Assembly (NCBI RefSeq): GCF_030272615.1
Contig: NC_081405.1
Location: 477,301,508-477,365,507 of the forward strand
Direction of reading: 5' to 3'
DNA from: Cryptomeria japonica
Taxonomy: Eukaryota > Streptophyta > Pinopsida > Cupressales > Cupressaceae
Length of the DNA stretch: 64,000 nt
In this document: positions 21,696 through 34,536 of the stretch, one piece after another
Layout: the number at the start of each line of letters is the position of its first letter
How positions within the stretch are numbered: position 1 is the first letter of the stretch
Notes under the pieces: model-generated
What the model saw: the letters and a program-made list of their open reading frames with translations, nothing else
Database searches by the model: none
Told to the model about the DNA's origin: nothing
Translations under genes and position numbers: made by a program

Positions 21696-23201
21696 ATGGC
21701 AAGAAGTGAGTCTACTTCCTTAAAAGCCCCTTTGTTTGATGGATCTAACTATGCCTTCTAGAGTAGAAGAATGGAGACATATATTTCATCTCTTGGCTTT
21801 GATGTATGGATGTTAGTCAAGAATGGGTATGTTGTTCCTAATACTCCTCCCTCTAATCTAGATGCAAAGAAGGAGTATGAAAATAATACAAAGGGTAAAC
21901 ATGCCATATTGAGTGGACTTTCTGATAATGAATTTGTCAAGGTCATGCACTGTGTTTTAACAAAGGAAACATGGGACAAGTTGCAGAGATTGTTTAAGGG
22001 AGATGCAAAGGTCAAGGAGGCCAAACTACAAACTCTAAGGAGCCAATTTGAAAGCATCAAAATGAAAGATGATGAAAAAATCACAGAATACCTTCAGAGA
22101 TTTGATGAAACTATGAATACTATTAGAGGACTTAGTGAAGAGATTGCAAATGAAATTATTGTCAAAAAGATACTTAGATCTTACACTCCCAAATATCATA
22201 CTAAAGTGTCATCCATAGAAGAAGCCAAGGATCTAAATACTTTTACTATGGATGGACTATTTGGTTCCTTGACAGCCTATGAGATGAGAACAACCGGTGA
22301 GACTTCCTCAAGAAAAGAAGTTTCTTTCAATACCACCAAAAAGGGGAACGTAGTTGTTACTCTTAAAGAATCCAGTGAAGACTCTGATGCAAAAGTAGAA
22401 AACTTTATCAAGAAGCTAAAAAGAGGATCAAGCCAGTACAAAGGAAAGCTACCACTTAAGTGTTTCAACTGTGAAAAGGTAGGACACTTCGCTGCAAGTT
22501 CTCCTCACAAATAAACCGGTGGAGATGAGTCAAGAGAGTTCAAAATATCTATCGGCAAAGACAGAGAAAGAAATGACCATCGGCAGGGAAGAAGAGACTA
22601 CTAGAACCAAAACAATTTATATACCCTTGAGGATGACACAACAGATGATGAGGATGAATCAAAAGATGATGACCATGAGAAATAAAGAAGAGTAAATCTT
22701 TTCATGGCATTTGACAGACTTGCTACTAAAGATGAGGAAGAAGAGGATGTTGAGGATGGAGTGGATCTGGAAAGTGAACTTATCAGCTCACTTGAAGAAC
22801 TAAGTAAAACAAGAAGAGAACTCAAGAGAGTTAAGATTATTGCAGTAGATGATCAAGATCTCTTGAAGCAGTCTCTAAAAGAATCTGGTCAAATCATATC
22901 TAACTTAAAGCTGCAGCTAGAAGAAACTAAGAGGATCAGTGAAGCTACAACCCTCGACTTGTCAAAGAAAGAAAAGGAGCATCAAAATCTGGAAGTAGAA
23001 ATAATAAAGCTCAAAAAGGATCTTGAGGAAAGAAAGGAAGAAATAAAAATAAGGAGCAAGTATGAAAGCAGCACTGAAGCTTTGGATAAGATGTTAAGCA
23101 AACAAAAGCAATCCAAAGACATCGGTGGCTTAGGCTTTGAATTTGGTCAAGGATCAACCCACAAAGGAAAATCTGACAAAGAGATAATGGTCACTTCTTA
23201 A
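21696..23201 (+). pseudogene. gag: Element E Gag with zinc knuckle and coiled-coil extension
   Basis: The ATG at 21696 starts MARSESTSLKAPLFDGSNYA, the usual copia Gag start. TAG at 21759-21761 replaces the Trp of the normal FW motif. The Gag core includes TWDKLQRLFKGD and FESIKMKDDEKITEYLQRFD. A knuckle CFNCEKVGHFAASS (near 22460) has Ser where the last Cys should be. Stops follow near 22512, 22600 and 22683 in the same frame. An acidic then Glu/Lys-rich coiled-coil stretch (22704-23150) ends in LDKMLSKQKQSKDIGGLGFE, a motif typical of long Sirevirus Gags. Confidence 0.82.
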
Positions 23202-23980
23202 ATGAAGGAGAAGAAAAGAAGACATTCACTGTAGGCAAGGAAACCTATAAAAAGACATATGTTGATATTGTTAGAAATCGACATCCAAACTGGTATACAA
23301 AAATGAACCAGAGGTCACATTTTATGCACAAATTTGCAGATCCAAGGAGGAATGCTAGGATTGAACAAAAATGATTCACCATATTCAACAACATGAATGG
23401 AAGACCCCCAATGAGGCAGTTCCATTCTGGACCAAGACAGCATGACCGGTATGTATCAAATTTTCATGGTTACTGTTACCGGTATAATAAATTTAGGCAC
23501 AAAATTACTGACTCTAGGTTAAATAATAAACATTCTATGAATTTTGAAAGTAGAAATTCATTTAATGCACTCCAAGATATGGATGTTGTTTTCTATCAGT
23601 GCAATGGATATGGACATACGATCTTTGATTGTAGGAAGAACCAATTGATATCCTACAACAACATTAAAGATGCTTCTTTTATTGAAAACATAAAATGCTA
23701 TAACTGTCAAGAATTTGGACATAGCCAAATTATGCAGAAACAAGAAAATCAAGAAAGTGAAGGAAAATCCTAATCAAGGACCGGTATCTGAACCTGAGTA
23801 GAATTCAGGAGCTGGCAATAAGAAGGAAATCAAACTGGTTTGGGTTGAGAAAGAAAAGGAAAAGGAAGAATCAAGCCTCATAGTGGATCGGTAACCTTTG
23901 GAGACAATTCCTCCATCAAAATAAAGGGAAAAGGACCACTAAGCATTGATGGAAAACTAAAGGCACATGATGTATATTTT
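23202..23980 (+). pseudogene. Element E Gag C-terminus with decayed knuckles, and protease remnant
   Basis: This lies in a different frame from the Gag core, so a frameshift lies between 23201 and 23393. Three CCHC-like motifs are recognisable but damaged: CYRYNKFRHKITDS, YQCNGYGHTIFDC and CYNCQEFGHSQ. After a stop near 23770 the text SVTFGDNSSIKIKGKGPL is the middle of the copia protease. The active-site Asp-Ser-Gly region that should precede it is missing, apparently by deletion around 23880. Confidence 0.7.
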
Positions 23981-25284
23981 GTGGAAGGCCTCAAACATAA
24001 TCTACTTTGTGTGAGTCAAATGTGCGACAAAGGTTATAAATTCACCTTTGACTCAACCGGTTGTCAGATAAAAAAAGACATTACTGGTAAAGTGGTGGCA
24101 AAAGGAAAGAGAACTGATGGAAATGTTTATAATCTGAAGGAATGCTATGAGTCCCAATGTATGTTAGGAAAAGTAGATGAAAGTTGGTTGTGGCATAGAA
24201 GATTAGGCCACATAAATTTTGAAAACTTGGTTGTAGTAAGCAAAAAGGGGTGTGTGAGGAATATTCTACCCATCATCAAGCCAGTAAACACATTTTGTGG
24301 TGAATGTGTAAAAGGCAAGAAAACAAGAGTAAGTTTCAGAACAAAGGAGCACAACACCTCCAAGCCACTTGAAATTGTGCATACAGATCTATGTGGTCCA
24401 ACTAGAATAAGAGCACTTGCCAATGAAAGATACTTCATGCTTTTCATTGATGACTACTCAAGGATGACATGGGCCACCTTTCTACAAGATAAATCACAAG
24501 CATTTGAAAGATTCAAGATCTTTCAGAAGATGGTGGAAAAGGAAAGTGGGCACAAATTAAAATGTCTAAGACCAGACAGGGGTGGAGAGTTTACATCAAA
24601 TGAATTTGAAGATTACTATGAAAAACATGGAATTAGAAGACTATACTCTACTCCTAGAACACCACAACAAAATGGTGTGGTAGAAAGGAAGAATAGGACA
24701 GTCAAGGAGATGGCCAGAATTATGTTGAATGAGGCCAGTCTACTAGATACTTATTGGAAAGAAGCGGTGCATATTGCTGCATACACCATGAACTGGGTTC
24801 AGTTAAGAACAAACAACAAGATGACACCTTATGAATTATGGTATGACCGGAAGCCATCAATCAAATATTTCAAAGTTTTTGGAAGCAAATGCTTCATTAA
24901 GAAAGATATGGATGGTTTGGGAAGCTTTGACTCTAGAAGTGATGAAGGGATATTCCTTGGTTATGCGTCAAACAACAAGACCTACAAATACTACAATAAA
25001 AGACTAAGAAGAATTGTTGAAAGCGTGCATGTAAGAGTTGATGAGGATATGAACAAAGGATGTCAACCACACATTAACTGGTATGATGACTCCAATGATA
25101 AAAATATTGATGTTCAGTCTGACACTAAACCAGAGGCAACACCTCAGAAGGCTCCCAACTAGTATGTACAGTTGAATCATCTGGAAGAGCAAATTCTAGG
25201 AAATAAGAGTGATGGTGTGCAGACTAGAAGAAGACTTGCTCGAAATGATGAACAAGTCAGCCTATGTCTCATGACTAAAGTTGA
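23981..25284 (+). pseudogene. Element E integrase
   Basis: The frame is open for 393 residues from about 23981 to 25162. After the protease end comes the HHCC zinc site (WLWHRRLGHINFENL ... FCGECVKGK), then the core with HTDLCGPTR (Asp), FIDDYSRMTW, RPDRGGEF (Asp) and STPRTPQQNGVVERKNR (Glu). The DDE triad is intact, although the usual RSDRGGEF reads Pro. A C-terminal GSKCFIKK and FLGYASNNKTYK segment follows. One TAG at 25160 precedes NHLEEQILGNKSDG, and the F insertion interrupts the frame after 25284. Confidence 0.9.
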
Positions 25285-25402
25285 TGTTGGTATTTTGGTA
25301 TATTTTTGTCATTGATGTCAACACCTACTAAAACACTAGCACTTTGGAGATCCAGTAGCATTCACCAGCAAGCAAGTAACTATTGCACAGTTACTGGTAT
25401 AT
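25285..25402 (+). repeat. Remnant of F 5' LTR
   Basis: TGTTGGTATTTTGGTATATT and the following bases match the beginning of the 3' LTR at 27557 up to GTATAT, after which the sequences part. A deletion joins this point directly to the end of the integrase region. Confidence 0.8.
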
Positions 25403-27180
25403 AGACTCTAAACCGGCAATAGAAATTGTGACAAATGAACCTACACCAAATCCATGGGTACAAAATGAAGATCCAATTACCCCAGTACCATCTGAGGATT
25501 CCACAATATTTGAAGAACAATAGCAAATAAAGACACTTGGGTATGTAAGATTGAATCATTCTGAAGATCAAATAATTGGAAATAAATTTAAAGGAGTTAT
25601 GACAAGAGGAAGATTGGCAAATGAAGAGGTATGTCTTATTTCTCAAATAGAACCATCATTTGTTAATGAGGCATGTGAAGATATATTTTGGATTAAAGCT
25701 ATGGAAGAAGAATTAGAACAAATTGAGAAAAATAACACTTGGACATTAGTTCCCTAGCCTAAAGATAAAAATGTAATTGGAACCAAATGGGTATTTAGAA
25801 ACAAACCTAATGAAGATGGTAAGGTTGTTAGAAATAAAGAAAGACTAGTGTGTAAGGGATATTCTCAGAAAGAAGGGGTTGATTACAATGAAACCTTTGT
25901 ACCGGTAGCTAGAATTGAGGCAGTCAGATTATTCTTGGCTTTTGAAACACACAAGAACTACAAAGTTTATCAAATGGATATTAAATGTGCATTTCTGAAT
26001 GGAGATCTTGAAGAGGAAGTATACATTGAACAACCTGATGGATTTTCTTTGACAGATGACAATGATATGGTTTGCAAGTTAAGGAAAGCTCTATATAGAT
26101 TAAAACAAGCTCCAAGAGCTTGGTATGCAAGATTGGATAAGTATCTTTTAAAGATTGGTTTTACTAAAGGAAATGCAGATAGAAATTTATATTACAAAAT
26201 AACTAATGATGACATCTTGATTATAGAAGTATTCGTTGATGATATAATCTTTGGAGGAGAAGATGGATTATGTAAAGAATTTTCTATTAAAATGCAGCAA
26301 GAATTTGAAATGTCTATGATTGGAGAAATAAAACTCTATTTAGGATTGCAGATTTCACAGATTGATAAAGGTATATTCTTGAATCAATCCAAATACTTGA
26401 AAGAGTTACTAAATAAATATGGGATGGAGAACTCTAAATCGGTAAGCACACCTATGACTACAAATGAAAAATTATCTCAAAGGGATGAATCTACACCTGT
26501 TAATCCAACTAGATACAAATCTATGATAGGAGGTTTACTATATTTAAAACAAACTAGACCTGATATTATGAATGTAGTATGTCTTGTTTCTAGATTTCAA
26601 AGTAATCCTAGAGAAAATCATGAATCAGCAGTAAAAAGGATTTTCCAGTACTTACAAGGCACTATAAATCTTGGATTATGGTATCCTAGAGATGACAACT
26701 TTGAATTATGTGCATACATAGATGCAAATTGGGTAGGAGATGTGGATGATAGAAAAAACACCATTGGCGAAGCATTGTTTCTTGGAAACAAACTAGTTTC
26801 TTGGTTGAGTAAGAAACAAAGTTGTACATATTTATCAACAACAGAATCAGAATATGTTGCAGCACCAACTAACTATACACAGGTACTATGGCTTAAGCAA
26901 ATGTTGAAAGACATAAAGGTAAAATGCAAGGAACCTATTACCATATATTGTGATAACACTGCAGAAATTGATATATCTAAGAATTTGGTATTACATTCTA
27001 AAACAAAACATGTTCTATCAAACTGAATTTTCTAAGGGAAAAAGTTGAAAAAAAGGAATAAAACTGGTTTATGTGAATACTAAAGAATAGCTTGCAAATA
27101 TTTTCACAAAACCTTTGCCTAAGGAGACTTTTGAATATCTCAGAGATCAGCTTGGAGTCATACCACCACCGGTAGAGACT
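25403..27180 (+). pseudogene. Element F RT and RNase H
   Basis: The frame contains NHSEDQIIGNKFKG, then the RT motifs [40 protein letters not shown] and catalytic [10 protein letters not shown]. These are followed by the copia connection STPMTTNEKLSQ, YKSMIGGLLYL, and RNase H with AYIDANWVGDVDDRK, TESEYVAA and YCDNTAEIDISKN. Only TAG 25755-25757 breaks the first 490 codons. A frameshift near 27010 then moves the end (NFLREKVEKKE) to another frame, where TAG at 27088-27090 replaces a conserved Gln. The Ser of the usual CDN-SA motif reads Glu. Confidence 0.9.
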
Positions 27181-27262
27181 TAGACAGTTGATGATTGTCA
27201 TCAACCGACAGAATTAAAAGACAATTCTTTTACTCTGGTCTTTGATGAGGAAGCTACTTCTC

Positions 27263-27556
27263 AGGGGGAGTAGTTGGTATACTGAATTGATTGGTATTTT
27301 GTATATGAACTTGGTTTTATTATAACTTTGGCATTTGATGTCAAAGGGGGAGAGATATATGGAAAAACACATTATCTTTTGGAGAGATTGGTATGGAAAC
27401 TTTAGATAACACATGTTGCTCCTAGGGGGAGAGATTGTTGTTTGGGAGAGACTATTACTCTCTATATTTTGGTTATGATCTTTTTGGAGATTGTTGGTTT
27501 TTGGCACTTTGATGGTTTTTCCATCTTGTGTTGCCATCAATGCCAAAGGGGGAGAT
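27263..27556 (+). promoter_or_regulatory. Four polypurine-like tracts upstream of F 3' LTR
   Basis: AGGGGGAG (27263), AAAGGGGGAGAG (27343), AGGGGGAGAG (27424) and CCAAAGGGGGAGAT (27543-27556). The last directly abuts the LTR and is the functional position. Repeated tracts of this kind are described for Sireviruses. Confidence 0.65.
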
Positions 27557-28592
27557 TGTTGCTATTCTAGTATAGTTTTGTCATTGATGTCAACACCTAC
27601 TAAAACACTAGCACTTTGGAGATCCAACAACATTCATCAGCAAGCAAGTAACTATTGCACAGTTATTGGCATATGGTTCACCGACAGGATATAATGATCA
27701 TCGACACTTGAAATGATATGGAAGAGACTTGGTAATATTGAAGACATCATGTGGACATCTTATCTTAATAAATTAATCATTGGTATATTCATATTTAAAT
27801 ATTTGCATTTACCGACAAATAGGTCCAAGGTTACATAGGGTTACACCGACAGGTGTATCTTTTCCAGATCAGCATGGCACACTATGGAAATGATTAATTA
27901 TTGTTATAAATGCATTAAGCTGACATGTTCAGTCGGTTATTGTGTCGGATATTATAATATTTGTAAAATATTTTTATTGTAATATCTTGTAGAGCCGACC
28001 TACTAAAATTGGTCTTAGGTTATGGTATAAAGGTAAGAGCTTATTTTTAAGATCATGTATGGAATGCGAAAAAGAATTGTGTGAAGGTATATGCGAGATT
28101 AAGTAGTGCAATACATGCAGACATCATTTGAAGGTGAAGCTAGGTTTTTGTGAAAGCATATCAGCATTACATCAGTACTGAACCCAACATATGAAGATGC
28201 TATTTTGTGCAGTACATTCTTATTGGATTTAACCATCCAACTGTAGTCAGCGTGACTCCCATTTTGTGATTCAGTAGTGAGCTCTAGGCTATTGGCCTTT
28301 CTGCATGTGCAGACCCCATTTATGTACACTTACTATCTGCAGTAGTATCATTTGATTCCCCTTACAAGGTTTCCACGTACAAATATTGGTGTCATGTGTT
28401 GTGGATGACTTTGTGTTTATGTTTCATGCATTAATCTTTATTGGTATAGCAATTAACTGTTAAAACTATCTACCAGCATACTTAACTGGTTTACCAGTAT
28501 TAAGCATTAAGTTGGTTAAGTTTTTTTTGGTTTGAATTTATTTGACAACTGATTCACCCCCCCCCCCTCTCAGTTGTCTCCAGGACCTAACA
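27557..28592 (+). repeat. 3' LTR of element F
   Basis: It starts TGTTGCTATTC and ends GACCTAACA. It contains TATAAAGG (28026-28033) and near its end GATTCAC followed by a long C run and CTCTCAG, a motif shared by all copia LTRs here. It ends directly before the ATTGA target copy. Confidence 0.85.
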
Positions 28593-28597
28593 ATTGA

Positions 28598-29989
28598 ACC
28601 CAAAACTTTCATTGAGGCTAGCAAGAGACAAGAATGGATGGATGCCATGGAAGAAGAAATGCACCAGATTGAGAAGAACAAGACTTGGGAAACATCATTG
28701 GCACAAAATGAGTCTACCAGAACAAAATGAATGAAGAAGGTAAGGTTGTGAGGCACAAAGCTAGACTAGTGTGCAAAGGATACTCTCACGTAGAAGGGAT
28801 TGACTTTGAAGAAACATTTGCACCGGTGGCTAGATTAGAAGCAATTAGGATGTTTCTAGCTTACTCTGCCTACAAGGGCTACAAAGTGTACCAAACGGAC
28901 GTAAAATCTGCTTTTCTAAATGGAAAGTTGGAAGAAGAAGTATACATAGAGCAACAGGAAGGATTTATGCTGCATGATGATGAGACATTTGTATGCCGGT
29001 TAAAGAAATCTCTGTATGGTCTAAAGCAAGCCCCTAGAGCATGGTACTCAAGATTAGATCTATATCTAAACGAGAAGGGATTCAAAAAGGGAAGTGTTGA
29101 CAACAATTTGTACATAAGAAAAGATGGGAATTACATGATTATTGTGGTTGTGTATGTAGATGACATCATCTTTGGTGGCAATAAGGATACTCTCTGCAAA
29201 GAGTTTGCTGATTAGATGCAGTCAGAATTTGAGATGCCAATGCTTAGTAAATTGACTTACTTCCTTGGCTTGCAGATACTATAGAAAGATGAAGGAATCT
29301 TTATCTCATAGGTCAAGTATGCAAGGAGATGCTAAAGAAATTCCAACTAGAAGATTGCAAACCAGTAAATAGTCCCATGGTGATTGGCAGCAAATTAAGT
29401 AAGAATGATGAACCACTAGTAGTGGATCAGACTTTGTACAGATCCATGATAGGCAGTCTACTATATCTAACTGCTTCAAGACCACATATTGTTCAGGCAG
29501 TATGTATGGTGGCTAGATTTCAAGCTACACCAAAGGAGTCACACATGAATGTTGTTAGCAGAATTTTTAGGTATCTACAAGGAATGCTCAGCTATGGTTT
29601 GTGGTATCCTAAATAGGGAAATTTTTATTTTGGAAGAATACATTGATGATGATTGGGTAGGGTGTATTGATGATATAATGAGAACAAGTAGTCGTGCATT
29701 CTTTCTGGGAGACCGGTTGGTCTCATGGCATAGCAAGAAGCAAGACTCAGTCTCCCTATCTACTATTGAAGCTGAATACATTGTTGTTGCTACATGTTGC
29801 TCTCAGGTGCTTTGGATGAAGGAAACTCTCAAAGATATCCAAGTGGACATCATTGATCCCATTCTCATCCGATGTGATAGTTCAAGTGCAATCAACATAG
29901 CAAAGAATTCAGTCATCCATTCTAGAATAAAAGCACATTGCAATCAAATACCACTTCCTCAAAGAGAAGGTTGAAGGACAAGAGGTAAG
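28598..29989 (+). pseudogene. Element E RT and RNase H (to the G insertion)
   Basis: E resumes with EPKTFIEASKRQEWMDAMEE. The RT motifs [32 protein letters not shown] and intact catalytic [10 protein letters not shown] follow. Stops lie at 28727, 29213, 29282 and 29309, the last two on Gln codons conserved in F and G. A frameshift near 29320 leads to LKKFQLEDCKPVNSPMV. Another lies near 29615 and a third near 29935. RNase H reads YIDDDWVGCIDD, IEAEYIVV and CDSSSAINIAKNS. The frame runs to GTAAG (29985-29989), where G is inserted. Confidence 0.88.
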
Positions 29990-31579
29990 TGATAGTTATG
30001 ATACTTAATGTAAGTACATATCTAATAGCCAATAAGATGAGAGGGGGGGGTGAATCATACAAACTTAATCTTTCATAAAAACATCAGATTCAACCTCGAT
30101 AACATATACTTCAGTAATATAACCAAAAATGTTAAACATGCAAACTCAAAAGCATATAAACATCATAAACCTCATAACACTAGATTTAACATGGAAACCC
30201 AAATAGGGAAAAACCACTATGGGATTTTGGACCCATTAAGAAATATACTCTTCTAGAGTATGCTCGATTAAAAGCAAATCCTGTTAAAGATTACAAACAC
30301 ATTGCTAGATGTGACCCGGTTAAGGGATTTCCCTCAGATCTGTTAGGATCTTCACCTTGTTAGAAGTGACCTTGTTAAAGGATTTCAAACACTCAATCAG
30401 AATGTCACCTTGCTAGAGGGTTTTACAAATAAGACTGTTAAGTCCACTCAGTTAAGAGATTTTCAGTCACTTTCACAAAATAAAAGTAATAAAAATCTAT
30501 CTACAACTTCACATCTAAAATGCTAAAGCAGATTCTTATTTTCTCAATACAATCTAGACATAGAACTAATCCTGTCCATCTGCTGGGTATCTATACTTTG
30601 TTATTCAAACAGGTCTTCAAGCTTTTGTGCTCAGTAATCACTATGTAGCATCCTTGTGCATACATTTGCTCGCATACATTGTTTATCAATAGTTCCCTAT
30701 TTATAAACAATTAGCTAACTACTTAATCTCTTTGATCACATTTCCCATGATCAATCATAGCCATCAGATCTTCAAAGTTGTCCAGGTTCAATGTATCCTT
30801 TGATCTGAAAAACGTTTTACCCTGCCTTGGAACTTGCATACATTTCTTGGAACTTGTGCTAGGGTAATACGGTTCAATCCGTGTTGTAGATCTTCTTGCG
30901 GATTTTCCTTTGCCATAGATTCATTAACAAACTTCATGCATAGCATACCAATCATTTAATCAGTTCCAGCTCATCAGCTTCCTTCATTAAATAGCGCATG
31001 TAACCATTTAATGTATTATGTTACAACTCGTTTATAGCTCGTTAACAACTCGGTTACAACTTGGTTACAACTCGATGAATAGTAAACTTTACTCGGTAAA
31101 CATTTTGCCTTCATTAACCGATAGAGATAAGCTTAGGGTTTACCGACTAGGTTTCTTAGCGTTTACCGACTAGGTTCCTTAGGGTTTACCAACTAGGTTC
31201 TTTGCTCGGTAACATAGTATAGTATTAACCTTACAATTTACAAAATATGTATGATGTTAAAACAATCTAAACATCATGATCTCATCATTGTTTGACTCGG
31301 TAATAGTTGCCCATTGAATACCTTATTCATCCCTTTATTCATCATATTCTTTCTATGTCTTTTACCGACATCTTTATACTCATCAAATCATACTTCTCAA
31401 GATATGGCAACATCATACTGAATTAGAAAATCAATTTCTTGACATCAATGACAAAATAATAATATTAAGACAGTAAACATCCTTAATCAGTTATATACAT
31501 AATCATCAACAACCTTCTCAATATCCTTATTGAAATGCCAACAATCTTCCATTGTTTGTTATAATGCCAAATACCAACA
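29990..31579 (-). repeat. 3' LTR of element G
   Basis: In element orientation it runs from TGTTGGTATTTGGC at 31579 to ACTATCA at 29990. It is 1,590 bp long and about 95% similar to the other LTR by eye. The TATA box (minus-strand TATAAATAGG) is at 30696-30705. It holds three copies of a 23-bp unit containing TTTACCGACTAGGTTC near 31138-31200, against two in the 5' LTR. Confidence 0.9.
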
Positions 31580-31740
31580 ATCTCCCCCTTTGCCATTGAT
31601 GGCAAAACCAATTGATTTGACCTAATTGATTTAGATTGCTGTGATTTGTTTATGAGATTCTGAAATGCTCTTTTCCTATCATCAAAATTCTTCCCCATAC
31701 ATTAGACTTCTCCTCTTTTCTCCAGTCTTCTCCCCCTTTG
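31580..31740 (-). promoter_or_regulatory. Polypurine tracts of element G
   Basis: On the minus strand GGCAAAGGGGGAGAT abuts the 3' LTR (31580-31594), and a second AAAGGGGGAGAAG lies about 140 bp upstream near 31730. From there to about 31980 nothing else is recognised. Confidence 0.65.
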
Positions 31741-31980
31741 ACAACAATGCCAAAAAGTAAAGAACAAAAACATAATTTTTTCCTATATGAAGTGAATTCC
31801 TGCTGTAATGTGTCAACTTAGTCTCGGTCAGAGAATTTTGTCTTCAATTCCTGTGTCCTGTATTGTATCCTGCACTGTTTCCTGCACACCTTTAGAAAAC
31901 ATCCTTAAGTGTGTAAATCAACATCAACTCCTAAAATATATTCTGTAGAGTCATCAAATTGATGCTTTCACTGAACTCAG

Positions 31981-32478
31981 TCAGTGAGTAGAAGATAGGA
32001 GTAGGACCTCTGACTTACTTCTGAGATACTCAAAAGTGTCCCTTGGTACTGGCTTGGTGAAGATATCTGCTATTTGTTCCTTTGTGCTAACATACTCCAA
32101 CACCACTTTCTTCTCTTGAGCTTCTTCTCTAAGATAATGATATTTGATAGAGATGTGCTTTGTCTTAGAGTGCATAACAGGATTTTTTGAAATATTAATG
32201 GCACTAGTATTGTCATAGAATATAGTTATTGGCTCGGTAACTTTCTCATTTATACCTTCCAACAGTTGTTTGATCCATGCTATGTTGGTACAATTCAATG
32301 CTCCAGCAACGTATTCAGCTTCTGCTATTGATTGTGAAACACATCCTTGTTTCTTGCTAAGCCAACTCACTAGTCTTTCTCCTAAAAAGAAAGCTCCTCC
32401 ACTTGTGCTTTTTCTATCATCAATGTTGCCTGCCCAATCAGCATCAGTATAAACTTTTAAATCAAAATCATTTCCTTT
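31981..32478 (-). pseudogene. Element G RNase H
   Basis: It reads VYTDADWAGNIDDRK-like text near 32450, then MSWLSKKQGCVSQSIAEAEY, FYDNTSAINISKNPVMHSKT, IKYHYLREEAQEKKV and STKEQIADIFTKPVPRDTFE. This is the complete end of a copia pol. The Cys of the usual CDN motif reads Tyr. A stop near 32478 separates it from RT in the same region. Confidence 0.88.
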
Positions 32479-33591
32479 CTAATATACTAAGCCATAATCC
32501 TTAGTGCCTTTCAAGTATCTAAAAATTCTTTTGATTGTTGTCATGTGTGTTTCCTTAGGATCTGTAGAGAATCTTGCAACTATACCTACTACATGTGCTA
32601 TGTCTAGCCTGCTATGAACAACATATTGCAATTTTTCAATCATGGATCGGTAAAGTGTCTCATCAATAGATGCAAATTCATCATTCTTTGATAATTTACA
32701 GTTGGTAGTCATAGGAGTACTTACTGGTTTTGAATCTTCCATTCCAAATTTATTCAAGATTTCCTTTATGTACTTGGATTGAGTAATGAAAATATCATTT
32801 TTCATTTGCAGTATTTGTAAACCTATAAAATACTTTATCTCGCCGATTAATGACATCTCAAATTCTTTGCTCATTTCATTTCCAAAGTTCTTGCATAAAG
32901 AGTCATTTCCACAAAATATAATATCATCAACAAATATGGGTAAGATCAGTATTCCATTTTCATCATTCTTCATGTACATATTGTTATTCTCACTTGTCCT
33001 TATAAAATCAATCTTAATCAAATAAGAGTGCAATCTTTCATACCATGCTCTAGGTGCTTGTTTCAGACCATATAATGCTTTGTTCAATTTACATAACTGA
33101 TCTTTACTCTTATCTTCAACAAATCCTTCAGGTTGTTCAATAAAAACGTCTTCTTCTAATATTCCATTCAGAAATACAGATTTGACATCCTTTTGATATA
33201 CCTTGAAGTTTTTGAAAGCAGCATATGCCAACAATGTTCTTACTCCTTCAAGTCTAGCCATAGGTGCAAAAGTCTCACCATAATCAATTCCTTCTTCTTG
33301 GACATAACCTTTGCAAACTAGTCTTGCTTTATTTCGAATGACCTCACCTTTTTCATTTAGCTTGTTTTTGAAAATCCACTTTGTACCAATTACATTTTTG
33401 TCCTTTGGTCTTGGGATTAGTGTCCATGTGTCATTCTTCTTGATTTTATCAATCTCTTTTGTCATAGCATTTATCCAATCTTCACTGTTAAATGCCTCTT
33501 TCACTATTCTCGGTTCAAATTCAGATATCAGACATGTGTTCTGTCTCAGTTTGTTCCTTGTCATCACTGGATCATCCTTATCTCCTATAAT
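32479..33591 (-). pseudogene. Element G reverse transcriptase
   Basis: A 362-residue open frame holds [64 protein letters not shown], the catalytic IFVDDIIFCG, STPMTTNCKLSKND and IKRIFRYLKGTKDYGL. All RT boxes are visible and the YVDD-type Asp pair is intact. The upstream stop at 33592-33594 (TAG) separates it from integrase. E, F and H have Gln at that codon (QIIG or QILG). Confidence 0.92.
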
Positions 33592-34536
33592 CTAACTTGG
33601 TGCATGATATCTTCTAACATACTTGGCTAATACACGCTCGGTAGGCTCTATATGATCTTCTTCATCACTTGGTAACTGGATATTCTCTTCATTTTCTTCA
33701 ACAGTTTTCTCGGTAAGACTTGTCGGTTGAACATAGACAAATTCATCATAATCTTCTGGTTCTTTGGAATTTCCTTCATCATTTCTTTCTGCAAATTCAT
33801 CAATTTTCACATTTGCACTTTCTACTATTTTGTTAGATGATTTGATTAGACATTTAAATGCTTTGCTTCTAGAAGAATAACCTAGAAATGTTCCTTCTTC
33901 ACTTTTCTGATCAAACTTTCCATTTCTATCATCTTTGTGTACATAGCATCTACTTCTAAAGATTTTAAAATAACTTACATTAGGTTTCTTGTCATACCAA
34001 ATTTCATATGGTGTCTTCAAAGTACCTTTCTTCAGTTGTACTCGGTTTAGGGTGTAAACTACTGTGCTTATTGGTTCTCTCCAAAATGTTTGTGGCACTT
34101 TCTTTTCAATCATCAGGGCTCTGGCACAATCCACAATAGATCTATTTCTTCTCTCAGCTATTCCATTTTGCTGTGGAGTTCTCGGTGCAGAGACTTGTCT
34201 TTTAATACCATGATCATTGTAGAATAAGTTGAACTCATCAGATGTGAACTCTCCTCCTCTATCTGATCTAAGACATTTCAATTGTCTTCCTATTTCATTT
34301 TCAACTCTTTCCTTGTACCATTTAAACATTTGAAAAGCTTCTAATTTTTCTTTTAAAAACATTACCGACATCATCCTTGAATAGTCATCCACAAATAATA
34401 TGAAATATTTATCACCATAATAACTTTGAACTTTCATAGGACCACAAAGATCAGTGTGCACAAGAACTAAAATTCCCTTAGAAGTGTAAGACTTACTTGT
34501 AAAGCTTGATCTTGTCATCTTACCCATCTGGCATCC
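33592..34536 (-). pseudogene. Element G integrase core and C-terminus
   Basis: From KMTRSSFTSKSYTSKGIL the core continues with LVHTDLCGPMKVQ (Asp), FVDDYSRMMS, LRSDRGGEFTS (Asp) and SAPRTPQQNGIAERRNRS (Glu), so the DDE triad is intact. SRCYVHKDDRNGKFD and FLGYSSRSKAFK follow, then an acidic linker. The frame is open for 311 residues. The TGA at 34534-34536 lies between the two Cys of the zinc site, probably a CGA codon changed to TGA. Confidence 0.9.

Larger units (their letters stand above)
25285..28592 (+). mobile_element. Element F: Ty1/copia with internal deletion, inserted in E
   Basis: GTTGA (25280-25284) and ATTGA (28593-28597) flank it. Removing F with one copy restores the E reading VEPKTFIEA. 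Only about 118 bp of the 5' LTR remain (25285-25402). The rest of that LTR, Gag, protease and most of integrase are deleted. RT, RNase H, polypurine tracts and a 1,036-bp 3' LTR remain. Confidence 0.88.

Noticed and set aside
33311-33595. Plus-strand 94-codon ORF opposite the G RT
   Set aside because: Antisense shadow of the well-supported RT and integrase junction of G.
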